Source: JAAAOZ01 sp964496595 (GTDB lineage: Bacteria > Chloroflexota > Anaerolineae > B4-G1 > SLSP01). From it: a stretch of DNA of 12,540 nt. Below the pieces are notes generated by a model that was given only the letters and a program-made list of their open reading frames with translations, searched no databases and was not told the DNA's origin. The first letter of the stretch is position 1. Every line of letters begins with the position of its first letter. The stretch spans positions 1-12,540 of the forward strand of contig CAZCAI010000141.1 in the NCBI GenBank assembly GCA_964496595.1, read 5' to 3'. The position numbers were made by a program, and so were the translations under genes. Shown piece after piece: positions 6,801-12,540 of the stretch.

Positions 6801-9800
6801 AGCGTCAGATCAACGGGCGCGGGCGGCAGCAGGTCGACCACCACCGTACCCGTCACGCGCGTCGTGTGCCCGCCGACGTCCAGCGCTTCGGCGGTGACGG
6901 TGAGCGCGTCGCCATCGAACAGCGCGCGCCCACCCAGAGACCAGGCGGCGCGCCAGACGCCTTCGGCGACCGCCCCCGGCAACGTCTCCCCAAGTACCGT
7001 GACTTCCAGGCTCTTGATGCCGCCCGCATCGGTGATGAGGCCAGTCAGGTCGAGCATGCCCGGCGCGTGGAAGTTGGCGCTCGTGATCAGCGCGGTGATG
7101 CTGAGTTCAGGCGCGAGCGTATCCACGATGACCGGCAGCGTCGTGCTCGCCACGCCGCCGGCCCAGTCTGTGACGGCCGCTTGCAGCGTGTATGGCCCGT
7201 CGGCCAACGCGGACGGTTCCCACACGGCGCTCCAGAGCGTGCGGGTGACTTCGTCCTGCGCCCAGGTGGCGGTGTAGAGTAGGCTGCCGTCCACCGTCAC
7301 GGTCAGGGCTTGCAACGACGCCATTTCCGCGACGACTTCCCCTGTGATGGTCAGCGGGTCGAGGCTGTTCAACACCGGCGGCGCGTCCAGAATCGAGACG
7401 CTCAGGCCGGATTCCGCGTTGATCGCGGAGTGTACCCCACCGAGCGGCGCGCCGACGATGACCGGCTCAACCGTCGTGCAGTTGCCGGACAGATCGCAAA
7501 CCGTCGCCTGCCCGCCCAGGGTGAGCGTGTCCAACACGCGCAGGCCGCCGCTGCCATCGGCCACCACGAGGTAACGATCCATCGCTTCGACCTTGCCGGC
7601 GTAACCGGGCGTGTTGTACGTCGCGTGCGGCAGCGGGTTGGCGACGTCCGCGATGTTGACCAGCCGGACGCCGGCATAGCCGTCGGCGACGTAGACCAGC
7701 GTGCCGGTGACGGCGACGCCTGTCGCATAGCCGTCGGTATCCAGACTGCCCAACACCTGCGGGTTGGACGGCGTGGTGAGGTCGAGGATCAGCAAACCCG
7801 CCGATCCGGCGGCGACGAAGGCTTGCGCGCCGCGCACCACGATGTCGTTGGCCTCGCCCGGCAGCGTCACCCCGCTGATGCGGCGCGGGCCGGCGGGTTG
7901 GCCCATATCCAGCACGAGCAAATCTTTGTCACCCAGCGCCGCGTAAGCGAACGGCCCGACGAGCGGCCAGACCGTCACCTGGAAGGCGCGGGTGGTTTGC
8001 GTGACGCCATCGGAGACGGAGACCGAGACGGTGGCGGAGCCGGTCTGGCCCGCCGCCGGCGTCAGGCGGAGTTGCCCGGTCGTCTGCGGGTTGGTGTAGA
8101 GGACGTCCGGGTGCGGGAGCAGCGCCGGGTTCGACGACTGCGCCGTGACGGTCACCGTCTGGCCCTGATCGCCCACACCGCTGCTGATGCCGCTCAAGTT
8201 GACGATCTGCGGCGACGCATCCTGCCCCATCTCGAAGTCCGGTATGGCGTTCAGCGTCGGCGGATCGTCGACCGGGACGACCGTCACCTGGAATGTGCGC
8301 ACGAAGGTCAAGCCTTCAGGATCGCCCGCCGTGACGGTGATCGTGACCACGCCCGACCGGTTGAGCGCCGGCGTTAAGTAGATGCGGGCCGTCGGCGGGA
8401 ACGAGTATGAGAGGCGCGGGTGCGGGATCAACGCCGTGTCCGATGAGCGGACTTGCAGCCACGGCGCGGCTTCGTCGCTGCCGCCGCCGCTGATGCCGGT
8501 GATGGTGACGGTGTGCTCGCCCGAATTCTCATCAATGAACATATCGGGGATGGGATCGAAGGTCGGCGGGTCGTTGACCGCAGTGACCGTGATCAGGAAC
8601 GAGCGTTCCACCAGCGCCGACGGATTGGTCGTGTAAGCGCGCACCGTGATCTCCACCGTTCCGTTCGCATTGTCAACCGGCGTGAAGTGCAACAAGGCCG
8701 TTGACTCCGGATGGGTGTAGGCGATGGTGGGATTGGGGATCACGCCCGTCCGCGAAGACGAAGCGGACAGCGCGAAGCCGTCGTTTTCATTCGGCGCGCC
8801 ATTGCTGACGCCGGTCAGGACGATGGTTTGCGTGCCGCAGTCCTCCTCCACGGTGACATCGGCGACGGGATCGAGCGTCGGCGGGTCATCCACCGAGTTC
8901 ACGGTCACGACGACAGTGGCCGTGGCCTGCAACCCGCCGTCGCTGACGCTGTAGGTGAAGGTATCCGTCCCGAAGAGGTTGAGCGTCGGCGTGTAGCGCA
9001 GCAGCGCGCCCATAATCGCGACCTGGCCCAGGCTCGGCGTCCCCACCGCGACCAGCGTGAGCGGCTGCCCTTCGGCGTCGCTGTCGTTCGCCGGCACGTC
9101 GATCGTGACCGGCGTGTCCTCGTCCGTCGTAACCGCGTCATCCACCGCCGACGGCGGGTCATCGACGCTGTTGATTGTGATCGTGATGCGCGCCGTGGCG
9201 CTCAAGCCGCCGGGATCGCTGACGGTGTAGGTGAACACGTCCGTCCCGAAGAGGTTGAGCGTCGGCGTGTAGAAGATCGTCGCACCGTCCGTCGTGGCCG
9301 TGCCGAGCGAGGGACTGCCCAGGCTGCTCACCGTCACGATAACGTCGTCCACGTCATTCGCATAGTCCGGGAAGGGCGCAACCTGCACCGGCTCATCCTC
9401 GTCCGTGATGAGCGCGATGTCGCCGGCGGTCGGCGCGTCGTTGACCGGGTCGACCGTGACCAGGAACGCGCGCACCGTTGTCGAAAGCCCGTCGCTGACC
9501 GTGACATTAATCGTCGCGCTGCCCCAGCCGTCGTCAGCCGGCGTGAAATACAGCGCGCCGGTCGCATCGGGGCTGGTGTAGGCGACCGTGGGGTGCGGGA
9601 TCAGCGCCACGTTCGACGACTGCGTGGTGATGATCAGGGTTTGCGCCTCATTCGCCGCCCCGCTGCTGATGCCGGTCAGGTTCACCGTTTGCTCGCCGGC
9701 GTCCTCGTCGATGGCGCGGTCGGGGATGGCGTCCAGCGCCGGCGCGTCGTTGACCGGGTTGATCGTGACCGCGACGGTCGCAGTAGCCGATAACGCCCCG

Positions 9801-12540
9801 TCGCTGATGGTATAGGTGAAGCTATCGCTGCCGTGCAGGTTGAGTGTGGGGACGTACTGCACGGCGTCGCCCGCGATGGTCGCCTGGCCCAGCGCCGGAA
9901 CCCCGACGGCGACGATGGACAGCGGTTGTCCTTCTGGGTCGCTGTCGTTGCTCAGCACCGCAATCGTAACAGGCGTGTCCTCACCGGTCGTGGCCGCGTC
10001 ATCCACGGCGACCGGCGGGTCGTTCACGCTGCCGACGGAGACCGTGATGCGGGCCGTGGCCTGGAGGCCGCCTTGATCGGCCACCGTGTACGTGAAGGCG
10101 TCCGTGCCGTTGAAGTCGAGCGTCGGCGTATAGGTGATGGTGATGCCGTTGGTCGTCGCCGTGCCATGGGCCGGTGTTCCCAGGCTCGCCACCGACAGAA
10201 ACGGGTCGTCTACGTCGCTCGCGTGGTCCGGGAAAGGCGCGATGTCCACCGGCGTGTCCTCCAGGGTCGCCACAGAGATGTCCGTGGCCGTGGGCGCGTC
10301 GTTGACCGCGTTGACCGTCACCTGGAACGCGCGCGCCGTTGTTGAAATGCCGTCGCTCACCGTGACCGTGATCGTCGCTACGCCCCATTGGTCGTCTGCC
10401 GGTGTGAAGGACAGTACCCCGCTCGTCTGCGGGCTGGTGTAGGCGACAGCCGGTTGCGGGATCAGCGTCAGGTTCGAACATTCAGCCGTGACGGTCAGCG
10501 TTTGCGCTTCGTTATCCGCGCCGCTGCCGATGCCGGTCAGGTTGACGGTTTGCGGGCCGGCGTCCTCATCCAGGATGAGGCCGTTTATGGCGTCCAGCGT
10601 CGGTAGATCGTTAATCGCGTTCACCGTCACCTGGAACGCGCGCACCGTCGTCGAGATGCCGTCGCTCACCGTGACGCTAATCATCGCGGCGCCCCATTGA
10701 TCGGCCAGCGGCGTGAAGGATGCCGTGCCGGTCGTCTCCGGGCTGGTGTAGGCGATGGTCGGGTGCGGGATCAGCGCCGGGTTCGATGACGTAGCCGTGA
10801 CGGTCAGCGTTTGCGCCTCATTGACCGCGCCGGTTCCGATGCCGGTCAGGTTGACGGTTTGCGACCCCGCATCCTCGTCCAAGATGAGGTCGCCGATGGC
10901 ATTGAGCGTGGGGAGGTCGTTGACGGCGTTCACCACAACGGTAACGGTCGCCGTCGCCGTCAATACGCTGTCGCTGATCGTATAGGTGAAGGTATCCGTG
11001 CCGTTCAGGTCGGCGGTGGGTGTGTAGCGCAGCGCGGTTCCCAGTTTGGCGACCTGGCCCAGAAGCGGCGTGCCCCAGGCGATCAGCGTGATCGGCTGGC
11101 TGTTGGGGTCACTGTCGTTACTCAACACATCAATCGTGAGCGGCGTGTCCTCGTCCGTCGTGACCTCGTCATCGACGGCGAGCGGCGGGTCGTTCGCTCC
11201 GGTCACGGTGACCGTGATGCGGGCCGTGGCCTGCAAGCCGCCCGGATCGCTCACGGTGTACGTGAAGGCGTTCGTGCCGATGAAGAGCGCTTGCGATGTG
11301 TAGGTGATGACCTGCTCGTCGGTCGTGGCCGTGCCGTTGTCCGGCGTGCCCACGCCGGTCACGGTCAAGGGGTCGCCGTCACCGTCGCCGGCGTACAGCG
11401 GATACGGCGTGATCCGCAGCGGGAAGCCGGAGGGCGTGCTCGTCACCACGTCGTTGGCGTAAGGGGCGTCCGCGACCGATTGGACGGTGAGCGTCACGGC
11501 GGCGATGTTTGAGGTAGAAAAATCATTCGTGACGCGATAGGCGAAGCTGTCCGGCCCGTGATAGTTGGCCGTGGGCGTGTAGACGAAGGCGCCGTCGGAT
11601 TTCAGGAGCAGCGTTCCGTGGCCGGGCGCGGTCTCGACCGTGACCGTCAGCGTCGTGCGCGTGCCGGCGATGTCGTTGTCGAACACACCCGGCGCGGCCA
11701 CGTCCAGCACGACGTCCTCGTCCGTCGTGTAGCTGTCGTCCACTGCCAGGAGATCGAAGTAGTAGACGTAAGCGCGGCCCGAGGAGGCAGCGTCCGGCGC
11801 GCCGACGACGAGCGTGTCGCCGTATAGCGCAAGCGCCGCGCCGAAATGATCGCCCGCGCTGCCGTCGGCGCGCGTGATCACTTCCGCCAGACCCCAGTTG
11901 TCCGGCGCGGCCACGCCGGGATTCGCCGGGTCGTAATCGCGCAGGAAGAGGTAGACCGCGCCCTGCCCGGCGTTACCGCCGACCTCGGTGAGCGGCGCGC
12001 CGACGGCAATCCGGTCGCCGGCGATGACGACCGCGGCGCCGAACCCGCCGCTCACGACGCCGGTAGACGTCAGTGTGGCGATCTGTCCCCAGGCATCGTC
12101 GCCGCCCTGGTTCTGCCGGAAGACGTAGGCCGCGCCCGCGTCTGTGCCGATGACGATGGTATCCTCTCCCGGCTGTTGGCTGTCCGCAATGTCCACGCTC
12201 ACGCCGAAGCGGGCGGACTCGGCGGGCACCGGGTTGGTCAGCGTGAGGGGCAGCGTCGTCCAGGTATAGGGCGGCTCCGGGAACTCGGCCAGCGCATTAT
12301 AAGTGTAAGTGTAGACTTTGGCAGCGCCCGTCGCTGTAAAGGTATCGCCATCCCAGTCGGGCGCGCCCACCACGAGCGTATTGCCACTGAGTGCTAAAGC
12401 CGCTCCGAAGCTGCCGCTCAGATCGTAGAAACCAGAATAACCGTAGTTCCCGCCGGCAGAGACACTTCCGCTCCAGAAATCGGGACTTGAAGGCGCGCCG
12501 ATGATAAACTCATCTGGGCCAAGTTGCTCAACAGCGTAGC
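3848..12540 (-). CDS. Giant multidomain extracellular repeat protein (5' end outside window)
   Basis: One uninterrupted minus-strand frame from TAG at 3848-3850 to the right edge encodes at least 2896 residues. Residues below are counted from the GTG at 12371-12373; 55 further in-frame residues lie upstream, so that GTG is internal and the true start is outside. Order: FG-GAP repeats (to about 207); thirteen cadherin/Ig-like units (210-1471); LVIVD propeller fragment (1473-1616); two Ig-like domains (1663-1848); fibronectin-like (1849-1955); possible CBM9/DOMON-like (about 1960-2215); CARDB/DUF11-like (about 2240-2350); Ig-like (2355-2452); Ig-like split by a P-domain (2456-2728); last Ig-like (2730-2824); IYLPLVSRG tail. 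Acidic DEDTP and NDSD motifs suggest calcium binding. No protease, glycosidase or other catalytic domain and no C-terminal membrane helix are seen. Likely an adhesin, matrix or surface-structure protein. It is certainly secreted in kind, but the signal peptide is not visible. Confidence 0.93.
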   Translation of the reverse strand, partial: YAVEQLGPDEFIIGAPSSPDFWSGSVSAGGNYGYSGFYDLSGSFGAALALSGNTLVVGAPDWDGDTFTATGAAKVYTYTYNALAEFPEPPYTWTTLPLTLTNPVPAESARFGVSVDIADSQQPGEDTIVIGTDAGAAYVFRQNQGGDDAWGQIATLTSTGVVSGGFGAAVVIAGDRIAVGAPLTEVGGNAGQGAVYLFLRDYDPANPGVAAPDNWGLAEVITRADGSAGDHFGAALALYGDTLVVGAPDAASSGRAYVYYFDLLAVDDSYTTDEDVVLDVAAPGVFDNDIAGTRTTLTVTVETAPGHGTLLLKSDGAFVYTPTANYHGPDSFAYRVTNDFSTSNIAAVTLTVQSVADAPYANDVVTSTPSGFPLRITPYPLYAGDGDGDPLTVTGVGTPDNGTATTDEQVITYTSQALFIGTNAFTYTVSDPGGLQATARITVTVTGANDPPLAVDDEVTTDEDTPLTIDVLSNDSDPNSQPITLIAWGTPLLGQVAKLGTALRYTPTADLNGTDTFTYTISDSVLTATATVTVVVNAVNDLPTLNAIGDLILDEDAGSQTVNLTGIGTGAVNEAQTLTVTATSSNPALIPHPTIAYTSPETTGTASFTPLADQWGAAMISVTVSDGISTTVRAFQVTVNAINDLPTLDAINGLILDEDAGPQTVNLTGIGSGADNEAQTLTVTAECSNLTLIPQPAVAYTSPQTSGVLSFTPADDQWGVATITVTVSDGISTTARAFQVTVNAVNDAPTATDISVATLEDTPVDIAPFPDHASDVDDPFLSVASLGTPAHGTATTNGITITYTPTLDFNGTDAFTYTVADQGGLQATARITVSVGSVNDPPVAVDDAATTGEDTPVTIAVLSNDSDPEGQPLSIVAVGVPALGQATIAGDAVQYVPTLNLHGSDSFTYTISDGALSATATVAVTINPVNDAPALDAIPDRAIDEDAGEQTVNLTGISSGAANEAQTLIITTQSSNVALIPHPTVAYTSPDATGALYFTPADDGWGSATINVTVSDGLSTTVRAFLVTVDPVNDAPTAGDIALITDEDEPVQVAPFPDYANDVDDVIVTVSSLGSPSLGTATTDGATIFYTPTLNLFGTDVFTYTVSDPGGLSATARITITINSVDDPPSAVDDAVTTDEDTPVTIDVPANDSDAEGQPLTLVAVGTPSLGQVAIMGALLRYTPTLNLFGTDTFTYSVSDGGLQATATVVVTVNSVDDPPTLDPVADVTVEEDCGTQTIVLTGVSNGAPNENDGFALSASSSRTGVIPNPTIAYTHPESTALLHFTPVDNANGTVEITVRAYTTNPSALVERSFLITVTAVNDPPTFDPIPDMFIDENSGEHTVTITGISGGGSDEAAPWLQVRSSDTALIPHPRLSYSFPPTARIYLTPALNRSGVVTITVTAGDPEGLTFVRTFQVTVVPVDDPPTLNAIPDFEMGQDASPQIVNLSGISSGVGDQGQTVTVTAQSSNPALLPHPDVLYTNPQTTGQLRLTPAAGQTGSATVSVSVSDGVTQTTRAFQVTVWPLVGPFAYAALGDKDLLVLDMGQPAGPRRISGVTLPGEANDIVVRGAQAFVAAGSAGLLILDLTTPSNPQVLGSLDTDGYATGVAVTGTLVYVADGYAGVRLVNIADVANPLPHATYNTPGYAGKVEAMDRYLVVADGSGGLRVLDTLTLGGQATVCDLSGNCTTVEPVIVGAPLGGVHSAINAESGLSVSILDAPPVLNSLDPLTITGEVVAEMASLQALTVTVDGSLLYTATWAQDEVTRTLWSAVWEPSALADGPYTLQAAVTDWAGGVASTTLPVIVDTLAPELSITALITSANFHAPGMLDLTGLITDAGGIKSLEVTVLGETLPGAVAEGVWRAAWSLGGRALFDGDALTVTAEALDVGGHTTRVTGTVVVDLLPPAPVDLTLTSAGAVITPGLTLRSLSPTLELAWTESHDGSGLAMYRVEWTAAVTSTQRTVSGTYDLDRTAIFTPAEGEQVWARVAAEDIYGQQSWQSGGPFYVDAPTTPDYTFIEPGAQPYRGWMESGCSLVGVDRRLSRRASPGAALSAEQALYTSWDTEALRLTWTGADWQGDGDLFIYLDTRDGGTSTLFNPYAAPAPTIHLPGVTPTSTAGAMAADYLVWVRDNTTALLMEWQGEYWDWVMTLDGSQYRFQPRGRDVAIATTDLRLPFTLLGINDPANAALEMLALASEENALRLWATLPAANPVNSARVADVHVEGEFALSRAYTWPQLSGGVCPNGSDGLSAAGYPDTDVQVHLAVEPAGVVYSFMNDDLSGLWATLLQGETPDVSSQLRWLSADHPRVGANQPLTYTLTYRNLGTETARGVWVDVQAYYTLRLNGGTHRTLPLGDLAPGQEGQVAFVGTIDLAASDLSWAGVLARVYDEQHAPDGEPLERIWADHQVDRSGPQFLGIQQPAYILRAGSNTLRGYVYDESPVPEVTLDVQGGGSVTCADNAPSDGAWACALDATGAADGDILNVTLRATDSFGQSGTTGAPQAFVVDTIPPTVSFDTALSQAIPGSLVKGNSVRLNGQAVDNHGLSHVEACIAGVPAAGMPAAGACTVLGRPNAATPSRYVVDDAPTDPISLTDTCVVRTFTVTESFTLGSVQVGFSAAHPHRDDLRVELASPGGVSVLLLADDGVSGTDARHYNVLLDDAAAGAYSNGGDDAPSDGVPTGGLFARPARPAEPLRALVGQPAQGEWTLTVCDTNPAADDGAYRRSRLVLTAQAGEGIPLAGDWSYTLSGPDRADGLARAVSLYGVDFAGNRSEALTASYILDNVAPRLAVTGLVDTALYTTSLTVLTGTVTDGGAVAGVSVLVESDGVVYREPAVLEGDTWRYTLRPTTPGLYTLRVSAYDAAGNVANSGPFEVELTLTMRSIYLPLVSRGDSPND
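3866..3892 (-). other. C-terminal IYLPLVSRG motif
   Basis: Residues 2828-2836, five residues from the end (DSPND). The motif (I/V)YLPLV-x-R close to the C-terminus recurs, from memory, in many secreted Chloroflexota proteins. No LPxTG, PEP-CTERM or membrane anchor is present. A sorting or attachment role is inference. Confidence 0.6.
4346..4795 (-). other. Proprotein-convertase P-domain nested in an Ig-like domain
   Basis: Residues about 2527-2676 match the P-domain: DAPTDPISLTDTCVVRTFTV, then VQVGFSAAHPHRDDLRVELASP (about 2557-2578) with the H-xx-R-DDL-x-V-x-L-x-SP core, VLLDDAA, PLRALVGQPAQGEWTLTVCD, DGAYRRSRLVLT. P-domains usually follow subtilisin-like proteases; none is visible here. 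The strands on either side (SVRLNGQAVDNHGLSHVE before; GDWSYTLSG...SLYGVDFAGN after) together make one Ig-like fold. Confidence 0.85.
4839..4889. repeat. Palindromic insertion inside the giant gene
   Basis: 4847-4874 is a perfect 28-bp palindrome (GCCAGCGGCTGGCA and its complement), flanked by GTGCAT (4839-4844) and ATGCAC (4884-4889), also inverted to each other. It is 51 bases in all, an exact 17 codons, and encodes the VPAAGMPAAG stretch (residues 2500-2509) between Cys2496 and Cys2511. It looks like a short palindromic repeat that entered the gene in frame. Confidence 0.8.
5729..6496 (-). other. Possible CBM9/DOMON-like carbohydrate-binding domain
   Basis: Residues about 1960-2215 contain WDTEALRLTWTGADWQGDGD followed by LFIYLDTRDGG, a pattern of strands and acidic turns like that of family-9 carbohydrate-binding and DOMON-type domains, then LVWVRDNTTALLMEW and YWDWV with many aromatic residues. 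Cys1978 and Cys2188 could bridge it. The family call is by pattern memory; a structure prediction would settle it. Confidence 0.45.
7526..7957 (-). other. LVIVD-type propeller fragment, about 3.5 blades
   Basis: Residues 1473-1616 hold repeats of about 42 residues with the pattern xAYVA-x-G-xxGLxxLDLxxPxNPxxLG: DLLVLDMGQPAGP, GLLILDLTTPSNPQVLG, GVRLVNIADVANPLP and GGLRVLDT. These are LVIVD repeats, which form extracellular beta-propellers. The fourth blade stops after LRVLDT and runs straight into VCDLSGNC, the end of an Ig-like fold. Confidence 0.75.
7961..11746 (-). repeat. Thirteen cadherin/Ig-like units in a C-A-B higher-order repeat
   Basis: Residues 210-1471 divide into thirteen units starting mostly at (N/D)DxP. 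Type A (91 residues, VDD...TTDEDTPVTI...NDSD): units 1, 3, 7, 10. Type C (93 residues, ...IAPFPDHASDVDD...GGLQATARI): units 2, 6, 9. Type B (about 103 residues, LDEDAG.QTVNLTGI...NEAQTLTVT...TVSDGISTT.RAF): units 4, 5, 8, 11, 12, 13. The order is A, C-A-B-B, C-A-B, C-A-B-B-B. The C-A-B triplets lie at 10613-11473, 9443-10303 and 8576-9442, with a period of 287 to 289 residues. Such units resemble the Big_9/cadherin-like/VCBS families and form calcium-stiffened rods. Confidence 0.85.
8964..8996 (-). repeat. 33-bp exact repeat shared with 9240-9272
   Basis: The 33 bases at 8964-8996 (unit 10, type A) are identical to 9240-9272 (unit 9, type C), 276 bases apart. Both encode the YTPTLNLFGTD strand. 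Identity at DNA level between units of different type, while flanking bases differ, points to recent local copying or conversion. Confidence 0.85.
11753..12540 (-). other. FG-GAP (integrin-alpha-like) propeller repeats
   Basis: At least four repeats of the pattern FGAA-(L/V)-x-(L/I)-x-G-(N/D)-x-(L/I)-(V/A)-VGAP: SFGAALALSGNTLVVGAP at the internal GTG, RFGVSVDIAD...TIVIGTDAG (55-80), FGAAVVIAGDRIAVGAP (111-127) and FGAALALYGDTLVVGAP (177-193). Each is followed by a strand such as GAVYLF or RAYVYYF. An earlier FIIGAP lies in the upstream extension. FG-GAP repeats build seven-bladed beta-propellers for protein or carbohydrate contact. Blades before the right edge are missing from view. Confidence 0.85.

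Noticed and set aside
7310..9793. Long plus-strand open frames (7310-8377, 8711-9793) opposite the giant gene
   Set aside because: They are arginine- and aspartate-rich, low-complexity translations caused by the codon periodicity of the minus-strand repeats, with no recognisable domain.
7961..11746. Regular repeats suggesting a CRISPR array
   Set aside because: Units are about 270-310 bases, diverged and fully protein coding with conserved domain motifs; there are no short identical repeats with unique spacers.

Overview
This window looks like GC-rich chromosomal DNA from a Chloroflexota (Anaerolineae-like) bacterium. That assignment is an inference from style, not from a marker gene. The clues are a very large secreted repeat protein with a C-terminal IYLPLVSRG tail, cadherin-like, FG-GAP, LVIVD and P-domain modules, a GT-C glycosyltransferase, and several short palindromic repeats, one of them inserted in frame inside a gene. 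There are no tRNA, rRNA, CRISPR, IS or phage genes.

Layout. Positions 1-98 hold the last codons of folD (+), followed by a hairpin repeat, a strong rho-independent terminator (199-233) and a probable promoter (about 304-331). Next is a compact + strand operon of three small genes: a CBS-CBS-ACT protein of AcuB type (398-1042), a YfcE/MJ0936-type metallophosphodiesterase (1078-1572) and a stand-alone cyclic-nucleotide-binding domain protein (1593-2096). It ends at a 15-bp-stem terminator (2117-2155). Converging on it from the minus strand is a membrane glycosyltransferase of GT39/ArnT style (2142-3572), whose last codons lie inside that terminator. A 275-base intergenic stretch follows with two inverted-repeat elements and no gene. 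The rest of the window (3848-12540) is one minus-strand reading frame for a giant extracellular protein. It runs off the right edge, so its N-terminus and signal peptide are outside the window; 2896 residues are visible.

Architecture of the giant protein, N to C: FG-GAP propeller repeats; thirteen cadherin/Ig-like units of three kinds (91, 93 and 103 residues) arranged as a higher-order repeat; a short LVIVD propeller that seems cut off at the fourth blade; Ig-like and fibronectin-like domains; a possible CBM9/DOMON-like domain; a CARDB/DUF11-like domain; an Ig-like domain; an Ig-like domain interrupted by a proprotein-convertase P-domain; a last Ig-like domain; and the IYLPLVSRG tail. No catalytic domain is visible, so an adhesin, matrix or surface-structure role is the simplest reading.

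How parts may work together: the three-gene operon combines a small-molecule sensor (CBS/ACT), a phosphodiesterase and a nucleotide-binding protein with no output domain, so it could be a small signalling module. The minus-strand pair could be a surface protein and a glycosyltransferase. Both links rest on gene order alone. The most unusual signals are a stop-codon-associated hairpin repeat shared by folD and the giant gene with two compensated base changes, the C-A-B super-repeat, the nested P-domain, and the in-frame palindromic insertion.
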